Positions 35,742 to 45,206 are shown, counted from the first letter of the stretch. The stretch: 64,000 nt of DNA from Methanosarcina siciliae T4/M (GCF_000970085.1 NZ_CP009506.1:1550001-1614000); one strand, 5' to 3'. A program made the numbers and translations. The notes: generated by a model not told the origin, from the sequence alone.

Positions 35742-35984
35742 TGCTATCAAAGAAAATTGGGTTTCTTTTGCTACATATATGTTCCTGAATTCCGGACTTA
35801 ATTTCCTTTATGTGTCATTATTTAAAATATATCGTCTTATCCGGCCAGTAGATCGTACTAAATGGAAGGCAGCGGAATGAGAATTTTCAAAAAATAAGCT
35901 TGCAAGCCGCGGGCAAGAACCTGGGAAGAAACAATATACGGAAGGTGAATAAAAATGTAATAAATTGAAATCTTTAGCTCAAAC

Positions 35985-36446
35985 TCATTTGGGGTAAAAA
36001 GTATCTGTAGTTTCCTTTGCATGTTCGATATTTTTTCTGGTCCTGTCCGGGTAAACAAGAGTAAGTACATCCGGTTCCAGTCCTAATTCTTTGGAGTCAT
36101 GAAGATAGTGTTTATCGCTCTCCCGTGAGATGTTTCCTATCCATATCTGGGCATTTGTCCTTCCTATTTTCTGGATCTCCACATTGTCAAAATCAAAAAA
36201 AATCTCTTCTATTTTAGGTTCAAGATGTTTGCTTCCGAACAGGAAAATGTAAACTTGAGCGAAGGGACTGAGGTGGTAATTTATCTGGACATCCGCGTCA
36301 GTCTTATCAAATTCAATTACCATACTATCAAGATGAATATATTTTCCTTCCCTGAACTGATTCGTATTAATTCCGGGCGTGACTCTTACAGCCATCAAAA
36401 CAGCCGAGATGATCAGGGCGATCGTAATTATAGCTTTAACTTTCAT
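35985..36446 (-). CDS. Hypothetical membrane-anchored protein
   Basis: 153 residues. An N-terminal hydrophobic helix (about 5-20, AIITIALIISAVLMAV) acts as signal or anchor. A mostly beta outer domain follows, with FREGKYIHLDSMVIEFD and alternating strands, ending in a charged helix. No cysteine lipobox and no motif I know. It stands alone behind the cysteate synthase gene. The start ATG at 36446 is the only one that keeps the helix. Function unknown. Confidence 0.6.
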   Translation of the reverse strand: MKVKAIITIALIISAVLMAVRVTPGINTNQFREGKYIHLDSMVIEFDKTDADVQINYHLSPFAQVYIFLFGSKHLEPKIEEIFFDFDNVEIQKIGRTNAQIWIGNISRESDKHYLHDSKELGLEPDVLTLVYPDRTRKNIEHAKETTDTFYPK

Positions 36447-36785
36447 GTGTCTAACGCTGTATTGGTATTCTTTTCTAATATATTTATTTCCTGCCGAATT
36501 CCGTTCCCTAAGGAAAAAGTACGGTTAATCTCTTCATGTCCGGACTAACTTTTTATCTGAATTCATAATGAAGGTATGAAATTTATAATGATGCATAACC
36601 TCATCCAATGAAGATATAATAATCATCCATATTCATCCGTAATCATCTCTCTTATTTTTGTACCCTTTTAATTTGTCCCGGATTCGTCCTTTCTATCCCA
36701 ATTTATACAATAAGATTAAATAGTGCAAGAATAAAGCTATTTTATTCTTTTAACTATCTAAAAAACAAGAGTGAGGCATAAAAAT
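36447..36785. other. Intergenic between divergent genes
   Basis: About 340 bases with AT-rich promoters for both sides. ATTAAATAGTGC near 36714 is a plausible TATA element for the zinc-ribbon gene. Nothing else recognised. Confidence 0.35.
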
Positions 36786-36995
36786 ATGAGCAAAGATATT
36801 AATTTCGTCTGTCCAAAATGCGGAAACAACTCCTACGTTCTCGGTGAGATCCGCACAACAGGCGGTTTCATAAGTAAAGTCCTCGACATCCAGAACAAAA
36901 AATTCACTCACATCACCTGCAAACGCTGCAAATACACCGAATTCTACCAGGCAGACAGCGGTATGCTGGGAAACATTTTCGACCTGTTCACCTGA
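36786..36995 (+). CDS. Small zinc-ribbon protein
   Basis: 69 residues. Two CxxC pairs, CPKCG near residue 8 and CKRC near residue 46, make a zinc ribbon; the rest (GEIRTTGGFISKVLDIQNKK and YTEFYQADSG) matches the short predicted nucleic-acid-binding Zn-ribbon proteins found in many prokaryotes. ATG 36786 follows GTGAGG; an upstream ATG at 36771 is in frame. Probably monocistronic. Partner nucleic acid unknown. Confidence 0.8.
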   Translation: MSKDINFVCPKCGNNSYVLGEIRTTGGFISKVLDIQNKKFTHITCKRCKYTEFYQADSGMLGNIFDLFT

Positions 36996-37383
36996 AATCC
37001 GCGAATCAGGAACTCTTCTATGGAACTTTTTACACAACCCTTTTTTTAATTTTTAGATGATTTACTTTTCCCTCCCGAGTTTCGTTTCGGGAGCACGATG
37101 TCCCACCCGAGTTTCGTTTCGGGAGCACGATGTCCCACCCGAGTTTCGTTTCGGGAGCACGATGTCCTTTTCGCTGCGCTCAAGAGGACTGAATTACTTA
37201 TAATCTGACCCCTACAACCATATTCGCTGCATCGGGTCGTTCTTGTCACGCTCGACGCAGGAGAGCGGTTTGCACGTAAAAATGAAGTAAAAGAAGAATC
37301 AGTTTCTAAATCTTTGGCGTTTTTTTGCGTTTTCAGCCAGTTATGATGCATTTCATCCTGACTTGCCTATTATATAATCTATT
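36996..37383. other. Non-coding region with 32-bp tandem repeat
   Basis: About 390 bases between convergent genes. It carries copy 2 of the hairpin element. A 101-codon minus ORF here is made by the repeat itself. Confidence 0.6.
37074..37270. repeat. Structured intergenic repeat element, copy 2, with tandem hairpin A
   Basis: Hairpin A (CCCGAGTTTCGTTTCGGG) is repeated in three 32-bp steps beginning at 37074, 37106 and 37138. Hairpin B is GTCCTTTT...AAGAGGAC at 37164-37189. Hairpin C is CGCTC...GAGCG near 37254-37272. The order matches copy 1 at 23838, which has a single hairpin A. Compensatory change in hairpin B supports selection on structure. Confidence 0.65.
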
Positions 37384-40140
37384 TTATTCTGCAAGGATCA
37401 GAATACAACAGCATTTTTTCTTCATTTCGTCGAGGGTAAGCTCTTCCAAGTTTTGAATGTGTTTGTGCATGAGCGGTGAGAATATCTTTATTGTTGCTTT
37501 ATTTTCTTCGCTGTTGAATATTTCTCTTAGCTCATTTCGGTCCTTACACTCTGCTATTGTCTCAAGCAGTTGAATGAACTGTTTTCCTTTATCCTCTGAA
37601 CAGCTGAAAATTTCGTTTTTCTCAAATATGTGAATGAGTTTTGTCTTTATTGGAATCTGCCCCACCTGTGTATCCTTTGCAGGATTGAAGTCTTTACTGA
37701 TTGATGCAAGCAGGATAAACTGTTCCATGACCTCATCAACAGGTTCTATGATCCCTTCATTCTGTTGCCCGTAAGTGGACTTGTCAAGTGTTGAAACGAT
37801 TCCTGTAGACCCTCCGAGAGTTTCCTCATTCTTTTCAAGAGTGAATATGCCGTTTGCCATTATGTATGCTCTGTTTCCTGAACATGGAGGGTTGTTTATG
37901 TCGTTTTTCGCTGTTTCATAGAATCTTTTCGGACTCGGGTTTGTCTGAGGTACTACAATCACGTCACAGGCAGGAATCAGGTGATTTCTTAAATCGGCGT
38001 TCAGATATTCGTAACAAATCATTAATCCTACGCGGAGGTCGTCCCGAAGTTTGAAAATGTGATTTATTTTCCCGGCTTTCATTCCTTCCTTAAAATAGAT
38101 TTCACGCTCTTCTCGCGCTCCAAGCAACTTTTCGTTATGTACTATTTTTGAAGAAGGAATTACAACAGGGGAGATATTCTTCCTCAAGTCTTCTTCTTCA
38201 AACTCTCGGCTGAATATTTTTCCGTACTCTCCAAGCTTTCCTTCCGTCACATAATGGCTTCCCGCAACAACAATAACCTCATTTTCATCTGCAAATTTCT
38301 GAATCTCTTCAAGGTACTCAAAAGGAATGGAGAATTCCGGGAAAACCACAATATCCGCTTCATCTTTCACAGCATCCAGAATCGTCATAACCTTTTGACG
38401 ATAGGCATCGTCGGTTGTGAGTTTCACAACGGAGTTTTCTCCATAAGCATTATACTTTAACTGAACAGCTGCGAGCTTCAAATCTCTATCAACGCAAACT
38501 CCATTGCAGCAATCACACTGGAATATTCTGGTTTTGTTGCCTCTTCCGACGCTTTCAAAATAGTCAATTGGCCTTAAAACAGGTTTTTTCTGTCCCGGAG
38601 TTGTGAAAGTGATTTCATCTTCTCCCTTCGGGAAGTAGCCAATCTTGAGGTAATCAATTTCAAGCAGGTGTTTTTCGATTTCTTCTTTGCTGAGAGCCCT
38701 GTTGAATAAAATCCTGTTAACGGTTTTAATCGTCAATTTCCCTTTCACTTTCTCGGGGTCATCAAATATTACCTCCAGCTTCCAGTTTTCATAAATTAAG
38801 TTTAGGCTGAAAGGTTCTTCAAAATAATCTTTTATCTTCTCATGAATATGCCCGAAGAAGTTCTCCAGTGCCTTGTATTCTATTGCACTGACTCTTTCAT
38901 CAAGTTTTTTCAGGAGCTCTTTGCGTGTCAATTTGTCTTTTTCTTCAAATATCTGAGGGATATTCTCAAAAGAAACCCTTATGCTGGGGTTAACATCTTC
39001 AGGAAGAGTTTCAAGAACCTTCTTAACCAGTTCTTTCAGTTTTGGAACATTTACTTCTTCAAGTTCATTTACATCTTCCAGGATCTTAAGCAGCCCGATA
39101 TATACGCAGAAGCACACATTTGCCTTTTCATAGGTTTCTTTTGCGTTCTGGAACTGCTCCACAGCCTGCCTGAGAAGTTCCAGTTCAGGCTGTCTGGAAG
39201 CAAGAGCTTCATTCACAAGTTTTCTTCCTCTGAGGTAGCAGGCGGTAGAAGAACACAATTTTAAAATTGTTTCATCCTCTTCCATTTCCTTCAGCTTCTC
39301 AATCGCCTGAAGGGCTTTTTCATATTCCTTCGCTCTCTTCTCTGAATTATTTTCAAGCCTCACATTTTTCATCAAAAAATCGATATATGCACTCAGCCCG
39401 GCTTCTGTAACCAGTTTTCTTTCGTGCTTTCGCTCATATTTGATAAAAAACTCCTGCTGTTCTTTGCATATTTGAAATGCTTCTCTCAGGCACTTCATCT
39501 GATTGTAGGGATTAGTTTCCTTTTCCGCCTGTTCTGTATTTAACTCAATAAGCCTGATTATCGACTCTGCCTTCCTGCCTATAGTCAGGTATTGCATGGG
39601 TTCCGTGTAAATCTCTAGTGCTTTTTCGTACCTGTTTTTCGCGTCTTCAATGCGCCCCATATCAGAAAGCAAGGTTCCTAAATTGTTGAGCATCGTTCCG
39701 GTATAGTTTTGTAAAAATTCATCTTGAGGGGATGATTGCAGAAGTTTTAGAGAGATACCAAGTCCGGTTTCGTAGGCATTTTTTGCTTGAGGAAATCTTC
39801 CTGCGTTCTGGTAAAAGTAGCCGACAGTGAAGATATTGTTCAGGTTCATCTGAAGGCTTTGCTGGAAAAATTCGTCTTCAGGGTCTTTTAAAAGGATGTC
39901 TGCAAAAAAGTTTGAAGCAAATCCGCAGATTCTCAGGACTTCATCGAGAGCGCCGAGGGATAGCAGCAACTGTCCCCTTATATTTATGGTATGGATGAGA
40001 ATGTCGTTTGCTTTCGCTTGCTTTGCGGCTTCTTCGGCTTTTTCAAGTTCTTCTAAAGCTTCTTTGTTTTGTCCTTTCTGCATCAAGGATATGGTCTTAT
40101 TGAGGTGGCCTATCGCTAAATCTCTCAAACTCCCGGACAT
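37384..40140 (-). CDS. TPR-nitrilase fusion protein
   Basis: 918 residues, soluble. TPR-like helices fill about 1-400; the first ~75 residues are clearly paralogous to the neighbouring TPR protein at 40318. A linker and small beta region (about 430-520) and a Cys cluster CDCCNGVC (about 540) follow. A carbon-nitrogen hydrolase domain begins about 553, with the family triad visible as Glu602 (VVFPEFS), Lys671 (HNEKLLG) and Cys709 (GLMICYEY). The enzyme should cleave a C-N bond in an amide or nitrile, or move an acyl group. A helical tail ends in CCCILILAE. The TPR array suggests recruitment by protein contact. Function unknown; the fusion is unusual. Confidence 0.85.
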   Translation of the reverse strand: MSGSLRDLAIGHLNKTISLMQKGQNKEALEELEKAEEAAKQAKANDILIHTINIRGQLLLSLGALDEVLRICGFASNFFADILLKDPEDEFFQQSLQMNLNNIFTVGYFYQNAGRFPQAKNAYETGLGISLKLLQSSPQDEFLQNYTGTMLNNLGTLLSDMGRIEDAKNRYEKALEIYTEPMQYLTIGRKAESIIRLIELNTEQAEKETNPYNQMKCLREAFQICKEQQEFFIKYERKHERKLVTEAGLSAYIDFLMKNVRLENNSEKRAKEYEKALQAIEKLKEMEEDETILKLCSSTACYLRGRKLVNEALASRQPELELLRQAVEQFQNAKETYEKANVCFCVYIGLLKILEDVNELEEVNVPKLKELVKKVLETLPEDVNPSIRVSFENIPQIFEEKDKLTRKELLKKLDERVSAIEYKALENFFGHIHEKIKDYFEEPFSLNLIYENWKLEVIFDDPEKVKGKLTIKTVNRILFNRALSKEEIEKHLLEIDYLKIGYFPKGEDEITFTTPGQKKPVLRPIDYFESVGRGNKTRIFQCDCCNGVCVDRDLKLAAVQLKYNAYGENSVVKLTTDDAYRQKVMTILDAVKDEADIVVFPEFSIPFEYLEEIQKFADENEVIVVAGSHYVTEGKLGEYGKIFSREFEEEDLRKNISPVVIPSSKIVHNEKLLGAREEREIYFKEGMKAGKINHIFKLRDDLRVGLMICYEYLNADLRNHLIPACDVIVVPQTNPSPKRFYETAKNDINNPPCSGNRAYIMANGIFTLEKNEETLGGSTGIVSTLDKSTYGQQNEGIIEPVDEVMEQFILLASISKDFNPAKDTQVGQIPIKTKLIHIFEKNEIFSCSEDKGKQFIQLLETIAECKDRNELREIFNSEENKATIKIFSPLMHKHIQNLEELTLDEMKKKCCCILILAE

Positions 40141-40317
40141 GTTAAAAGAATGAATTCAGGGTAGCTTAAATTTTGCGTTTTTTATGCATCTATTGCTACA
40201 AAAAATTCGAGAATAAGAAATTATTCTCCTTTTTTCTTTGAATAAAAGGAAAGGATTCCGAAGGCGCGTGTACAAATTCGTGAAAATCAGGCTGTTCAGG
40301 CTGCGAGAAGGAAAATT

Positions 40318-41088
40318 TCAAACCGCTTCAAACTTTTCCCGCGTGAGTCTGACTTCTTCCCTTAGCTTTTCATTCCCCGGTTCTTTTTCACTCAGTTTTT
40401 TCAGGATATCAAGCGCTTTTTCAAAGTTTTCTTTTGCCTCTGCTTTTTGCCCTTTTTCGGAATAGAGGGTTCCGAGGTTGTTGAGGGTCATTGCTGTGTC
40501 TGAGAGGTATTCGGGGTTGTCCGGGGAGTTTTTGAGGAGGAGGGAATAGGTTTTGAGGGCTTCTTCGAATTTTTCTTTTGCTTCATCGGGCTCGCCCATT
40601 GTGAAAAGCAGTTCTCCGAGGTTGTTGAGGGTGTTTCCGGCGTACATCCGGTAAAATTCGTTTTCCGGGTAGGAAGCGAGGAGGTTCTGGCAGATTTCGA
40701 TGCCGATTTCATATGCCTGTCTTGAGGAAGAAAAGTTGCCCATTCTCTGGAAAGTATTGCCGAGGTTTCCGAGGTTGTTGAGGTTCAGGTGGAGGGTGTC
40801 GGTGTAAAGTTTGTTTCCCGGATCTTCGGAGAGGAGTTTTTCGCTCATAATTAAGGAAAAGGCGTAGGTTTCGAGGGCTTCTTCAAGCATGTCCAGGGAC
40901 TGGAGCAGCTGCCCTCTTACTTTCAGGATGTGGAACAAAATGGGTCCGTCTTCTGCTTTCTGGGCGGAGATTTCGGCTTTCTGGAGGGATTCGAGGGCTT
41001 CAGTGTTTTCCCCTTTTTGCATCAGGTCCAGGGTTTCGTTAAAATATTTTACTGCTTCCTCTCTCAATTTCTCGGGTGTTTCGGACAT
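40318..41088 (-). CDS. Tetratricopeptide repeat protein
   Basis: 256 residues, almost all TPR: about five 40-residue units with the pattern NTLNNLGELLFTMGEPDEAK and MTLNNLGTLYSEKGQKAEAK (written as two parts). No signal peptide, no membrane helix, no enzymatic domain. The C-terminus EPGNEKLREEVRLTREKFE matches that of the TPR protein at 41757 (QPENEKLREATTLTKERLE), and its start matches the TPR-nitrilase 180 bp downstream. It is likely a scaffold or adaptor acting with these neighbours; the target is unknown. Confidence 0.85.
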   Translation of the reverse strand: MSETPEKLREEAVKYFNETLDLMQKGENTEALESLQKAEISAQKAEDGPILFHILKVRGQLLQSLDMLEEALETYAFSLIMSEKLLSEDPGNKLYTDTLHLNLNNLGNLGNTFQRMGNFSSSRQAYEIGIEICQNLLASYPENEFYRMYAGNTLNNLGELLFTMGEPDEAKEKFEEALKTYSLLLKNSPDNPEYLSDTAMTLNNLGTLYSEKGQKAEAKENFEKALDILKKLSEKEPGNEKLREEVRLTREKFEAV

Positions 41089-41295
41089 ATTTTAACAAAA
41101 ATGCTTGTAATGTTTTATAGGTTATGCTGCAGCTTTGTTTTTCCTCCATATGCCTGCTTTTCCCCAACTCCTTTATATATTATTAAAAGCTTAATTATAG
41201 ATGTTCGAAATTCTATACCTTTCTTTAATCCACGTTTTCTGGGTATCTTGCTGCTATCGACATTAGAAAAGGAATGTACGGATAGAGGGGACAGC

Positions 41296-41736
41296 ATGGA
41301 CAGGGAAGCAGAGAAAGAAAAAAGGGATAACAGTTCAGACAGGGATGACGGTAAAGCTGCTGGAAAAAGCAAATATGAAAAACTGTACGTGATACTTGTA
41401 GCTATCCTCGTTGCAGCTGTCTTTTTCTACACTCTTTATATAGGGCAGCTTCTCTGGGGCGTAGTTATAGATCTCCTCATCCTGAGGCTTTACTACTACA
41501 TGCAGCAGGAAAAGCGTTATTTCAGAGAATGCGATCTGAACGAAGACGAAGCCGGGATTCCGCACGACGCCGGGATGAAGCGGAGGGTCAGGCTGGCAAA
41601 TATCTTCCTCGCTTTATTTGTGCTTGTGCTTGGCGTTTATTCATATCTTACTTTTCAGTTTGTCTGGGGGCTTGTGGTAGGACTGATGGTTCTGCTCTAT
41701 GTCCATATGCTGCTGTTTTCCGGAAAAAACCTGTAA
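41296..41736 (+). CDS. Small membrane protein built of two LonB-like membrane hairpins
   Basis: 146 residues. A charged N-terminus (MDREAEKEKRDNSSDRDDGK) is followed by two helical hairpins. Hairpin 1 (about 37-72) reads FFYTLYIGQLLWGVVIDLLI; hairpin 2 (about 106-140) reads YSYLTFQFVWGLVVGLMVL. Both follow Y-x4-Q-x2-W-G-x-V/I, the same pattern as the anchor of LonB at 43651 (IIYSYFVAQLLWGIIAG). GAGGGG five bases before ATG 41296 fixes the start, although the frame is open far upstream. It lies between two minus-strand TPR genes and 1.2 kb before lonB. I infer a LonB-associated or LonB-derived membrane factor. Confidence 0.75.
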   Translation: MDREAEKEKRDNSSDRDDGKAAGKSKYEKLYVILVAILVAAVFFYTLYIGQLLWGVVIDLLILRLYYYMQQEKRYFRECDLNEDEAGIPHDAGMKRRVRLANIFLALFVLVLGVYSYLTFQFVWGLVVGLMVLLYVHMLLFSGKNL

Positions 41737-41756
41737 GAAAACCTGTAATTGCATTC

Positions 41757-42521
41757 TCAAAGCCCTTCCAGCCTCTCTTTTGTCAGAGTGGTTGCTTCTC
41801 TAAGCTTTTCATTTTCAGGCTGCTGGGTGAGCAGTTTTTCCTGCATTTCCAGGGCTCTTTCCAGGGTCTTTTTTGCGCTTTCGGTATCTTCTGGGGCTTG
41901 CTGCTTGAGGCAACTTCCTAACTGGCTGAGCGCAACTGAGAGTTCGGCCTGGTAGCCGAGGTTGTCGGGCTTTTCCTCAAAGAGTTTTTCATAGATTTCT
42001 ACGGCTTCTGTCTGAATTTCACAGGCTGAATCCGGGGAACCGACTTCCAGGAGGAGGTATCCGTAGTTGTTCAGGTTTTCTCCGGCGTATGAGCGGTAAA
42101 CGGCATTTTCGGGGTCCTTTGTGATGAGGTCCGAATAGATTTTACGGGCAGAGGAATAGGATTCGACAGCCCTGTCAACTTCGCCTTTTTTCCGGAGGAG
42201 ATTTCCCATATTACTCAGGGTTGTGCCCATGTAATGCTGGTAATCGGTGTTTTCCGGGTCGTTTTCCAATAGTTCGGAACCTACTTTGAGGGCTTTTTCA
42301 TAGGTTTCAAGAGCCCGGTCATACTCTTTTGCTGAGTAAAGGATCCCTCCGCGGGTAAAGAGAATATAGTAAAGGGCGTCCGTGGATTTCGCCTGTTTTG
42401 CAGATTTTTCGGCTTTGTCCAGGGTATCGAGGGCTTTATCCAGTTTTCCTTTCTTGATCTGGGTCACAGCACTGTGGATCTGCTTCAGGAGGAGAAGATT
42501 TTTTACCTTGCTTCTGGCCAT
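41757..42521 (-). CDS. Tetratricopeptide repeat protein
   Basis: 254 residues, all helical, with about five TPR units (for example ALETYEKALKVGSELLENDP and TTLSNMGNLLRKKGEVDRAV). Soluble, without an attached domain. AAGGGGA lies before ATG 42521. Related to the proteins at 40318 and 37384 by N-terminal QIKKGKLDKALDTLDKAEKS and the C-terminal PENEKLRE tail. It converges on the small hairpin membrane protein and diverges from lonB. Probably an adaptor; partner unknown. Confidence 0.85.
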   Translation of the reverse strand: MARSKVKNLLLLKQIHSAVTQIKKGKLDKALDTLDKAEKSAKQAKSTDALYYILFTRGGILYSAKEYDRALETYEKALKVGSELLENDPENTDYQHYMGTTLSNMGNLLRKKGEVDRAVESYSSARKIYSDLITKDPENAVYRSYAGENLNNYGYLLLEVGSPDSACEIQTEAVEIYEKLFEEKPDNLGYQAELSVALSQLGSCLKQQAPEDTESAKKTLERALEMQEKLLTQQPENEKLREATTLTKERLEGL

Positions 42522-42975
42522 ATGAGAAAAATCCCCTTTGTTTTTTTAAATAGCTGTCGATATCGATTTACAGGCACAGGCTGATTTCCTCTGCACAAAT
42601 TTCTGTGAAGATGATGTTTAATTATATATAGTAGATGCGGCATAGGTATGTAAAAAATATCTAAAAACCTCTTACAGGTTAATTTTGCAATTGATTTTCT
42701 GATCAAGTTTTCTACTCTAATGTCCCCAGCAAATAGTATATAATAAAAGGTTTCTATATATTGTATATATAGTGGTAGGTTAATTTTATATACCGTAAGT
42801 TTATATAATTAGCTGAAGGATGGATGGGGTTGCAGTAACATCAGGAGTCTGTTATTGTAGCAGCCGTCTTTGTCCATTATTCTACCATTAAGTTTATTGT
42901 TTTTTCAAAAGCGTCAAGTATATAATCTCGATCAGATAACGTCTATCAAATAACGTTCGAATATGTGAGCTAACC
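42522..42975. promoter_or_regulatory. Divergent promoter region of the TPR gene and lonB
   Basis: About 450 bases, strongly AT-rich, with several TATA-like stretches (TATATAATAAAAGG near 42736, TATTGTATATATAG near 42758). The best lonB TATA box is GTATATAATCTC at 42918-42929, about 50 bp before its ATG. No gene. Confidence 0.5.
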
Positions 42976-45204
42976 ATGGTGTATAACAATAATCAGAACA
43001 TAGACGGGTCTTCAGAGAATATGGACAGGCAAGCCAATGAAGTAGTGGAGAAGTCTGCTCCGAAGTTAGACACGTCTGCGGCCGACCAGATACAGGATGA
43101 GCCTGCTCATCAGATACAGGATGAGCCTGCCCATCAGATACAGGATGAGCCTGCTCATCAGATACAGGATGAGCCTGCCCATCAGATACAGGATGAGCCT
43201 GCCCATCAGATACAGGATGAGCCTGCTCATCAGATACAGGATGAGCCTACTCATGAGTCTACTCAGGTCATGGCCGAGTCTGAGTTAAGTGAAGAAATAG
43301 ATGAAGATATGGACATCGGCTTCCAGTTTGAAAACACTTCGAACATCGAGGTCCCAAAACTCCTTATTGACCAGGTTCTGGGGCAGGAACATGCCGTGGA
43401 AGTGGTAAGGAAGGCCGCCAGTCAGAGGCGGCACATCATGATGATAGGGACTCCGGGTACGGGAAAGTCCCTGCTTGCAAAGGCAATGGCAGAACTTCTT
43501 CCTAAAGAAGAGCTCAAGGATATCCTTGTATATCCTAACCTGGAAGACCTTAACAATCCCAAGATAAGAGAGGTTCCCGCCGGGAAGGGCCGAGAAATTG
43601 TCATGGCTCACAAGATGGAGGCAAGAAAGAAAGCCCAGGCCCGGAACATGCTTATGATGCTCTTTGTTGTAGGTATTATCATCTATTCTTACTTCGTCGC
43701 CCAACTGCTCTGGGGTATCATTGCAGGCATTATGATTCTCATGTTAACCCGCCAGTTCCTGCCCAAAGAGGAAATGATGATTCCGAAGTTGGCGGTTTCA
43801 AATTATGATAAGGAGCACGCCCCGTACGTCGATGCAACCGGAGCCCATGCAGGCGCTCTGCTTGGAGATGTCAGGCACGACCCCTTCCAGTCCGGAGGAC
43901 TTGAGACTCCTGCCCACGATAGGGTAGAAGCCGGGGATATCCACAAAGCCCACAAGGGTGTGCTTTTCATTGACGAAATCAATACTCTGAGACTTGAGTC
44001 ACAGCAGAGCCTCCTGACTGCACTTCAGGAAAAAGAATACCCGATTACCGGCCAGTCCGAGAGAAGCTCGGGGGCTCTTGTTAAGACCGAGCCTGTGCCC
44101 TGTGATTTTATCATGGTCTCAGCAGGGAACCTGGATGCCGTGCAGAAAATGCACCCTGCACTCAGGTCGAGGATAAAAGGCTACGGTTACGAAGTCTACA
44201 TGCGAGATTCCATGGCAGACTCTCCCGAAAACCGGAAGAAACTGGTCCGCTTCGTTGCCCAGGAAGTCGTCAGGGACGGGCATATTCCTCACTTTGACGA
44301 AGGGGCAGTAGAAGAAGTAATCAGGGAGGCCAGAAGGCGTGCGGGCAGGAAAGGTCACCTTACCCTGAAGCTCCGTGATCTTGGCGGGCTTGTGCGTGTG
44401 GCAGGAGATATCGCTCACTCCGAAGGGGCTCCGATCACAACTGCCGAGCATGTGCTTTCAGCAAAGAGGATCGCAAGGTCTATCGAACAGCAGCTTGCAG
44501 ACAGCTACCTCGAACAGCGTAAGGAATACGAGTCCTTCCTGAGGAAAGGTTCGGCTGTAGGCAGAGTCAACGGACTTGCAGTCATGGGTGGAGATTCGGG
44601 AATCGTACTCCCCATTGTCTCCGAAGTTACGCCTGCACTCTCAGGAGCCGAAGGCCGGATCATTGCAACCGGGAAACTCAAGGCCATTGCAAAGGAAGCC
44701 GTGCAGAACGTATCCGCAGTGATAAAGAACATGACAGGTACTGACATTTCCCGTCACGATGTCCACATCCAGTTCGTGGGGACATATGAAGGTGTGGAAG
44801 GGGACAGTGCATCGGTTTCAATAGCAACTGCCGTAATCTCTGCTATTGAAAGGATCCCTGTGGACCAGACTGTTGCAATGACGGGCTCGCTTTCCGTCAG
44901 GGGAGATGTCCTGCCGGTTGGCGGGGTCACCTACAAGATAGAAGCTGCAGCCCAGGCCGGATTGAAAAAAGTCATTATACCAAAAGCCAACGAGGCAGAC
45001 GTTCTTGTTGAAAAGGCATACAGGGAAAAGATCCAGATCATTCCTGTTTCCTCAATTGCGGAAGTAATGGAACACAGCCTTGTGGGTCCCAGGAAGAACA
45101 CAATTATCGAAAAACTCAAAAATATTACAAAACTAAGTTTCGATATCCCGGAAGTTACACCCGCTTCCGTACAGGCTATGAACCTTTTCGGGTGCAGGAA
45201 CTGA
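42976..45204 (+). CDS. lonB: Archaeal membrane-bound ATP-dependent protease LonB
   Basis: 742 residues. N-terminal tail with seven copies of an octapeptide (QIQDEPAH, residues 38-93) not usual for LonB; then the AAA+ domain with Walker A GTPGTGKS (158-165), the LonB-specific membrane hairpin inserted after it (about 226-259), Walker B VLFIDEIN (about 329), and the protease domain with the Ser611/Lys654 dyad (GDSASVS, GGVTYKIEAA). It degrades unfolded or regulatory proteins at the inner face of the membrane. A TATA box lies about 50 bp upstream. tldD starts two bases after the stop, so the proteases form an operon. Confidence 0.95.
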   Translation: MVYNNNQNIDGSSENMDRQANEVVEKSAPKLDTSAADQIQDEPAHQIQDEPAHQIQDEPAHQIQDEPAHQIQDEPAHQIQDEPAHQIQDEPTHESTQVMAESELSEEIDEDMDIGFQFENTSNIEVPKLLIDQVLGQEHAVEVVRKAASQRRHIMMIGTPGTGKSLLAKAMAELLPKEELKDILVYPNLEDLNNPKIREVPAGKGREIVMAHKMEARKKAQARNMLMMLFVVGIIIYSYFVAQLLWGIIAGIMILMLTRQFLPKEEMMIPKLAVSNYDKEHAPYVDATGAHAGALLGDVRHDPFQSGGLETPAHDRVEAGDIHKAHKGVLFIDEINTLRLESQQSLLTALQEKEYPITGQSERSSGALVKTEPVPCDFIMVSAGNLDAVQKMHPALRSRIKGYGYEVYMRDSMADSPENRKKLVRFVAQEVVRDGHIPHFDEGAVEEVIREARRRAGRKGHLTLKLRDLGGLVRVAGDIAHSEGAPITTAEHVLSAKRIARSIEQQLADSYLEQRKEYESFLRKGSAVGRVNGLAVMGGDSGIVLPIVSEVTPALSGAEGRIIATGKLKAIAKEAVQNVSAVIKNMTGTDISRHDVHIQFVGTYEGVEGDSASVSIATAVISAIERIPVDQTVAMTGSLSVRGDVLPVGGVTYKIEAAAQAGLKKVIIPKANEADVLVEKAYREKIQIIPVSSIAEVMEHSLVGPRKNTIIEKLKNITKLSFDIPEVTPASVQAMNLFGCRN
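43087..43254 (+). repeat. Seven tandem 24-bp units inside lonB
   Basis: CAGATACAGGATGAGCCTGC followed by T/C CAT repeats seven times without spacers. Units differ only at the alanine third base (GCT or GCC), with ACT in the last. The unit length is a multiple of three, so copy changes keep the frame. Confidence 0.95.
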
Positions 45205-45206
45205 GC

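Noticed and set aside
37074..37169. Possible CRISPR array
   Set aside because: Only three adjacent 32-bp units, no spacers, no cas genes.
37046..37351. 101-codon minus-strand ORF
   Set aside because: Made of the translated 32-bp tandem repeat; no coding signal.
37384..40140. Known defence-system effector
   Set aside because: The TPR-nitrilase architecture is suggestive, but no recognised defence partner such as a NTPase, TIR or methylase lies nearby.
43087..43254. Possible CRISPR array
   Set aside because: The 24-bp units are directly adjacent without spacers and lie in frame inside lonB.
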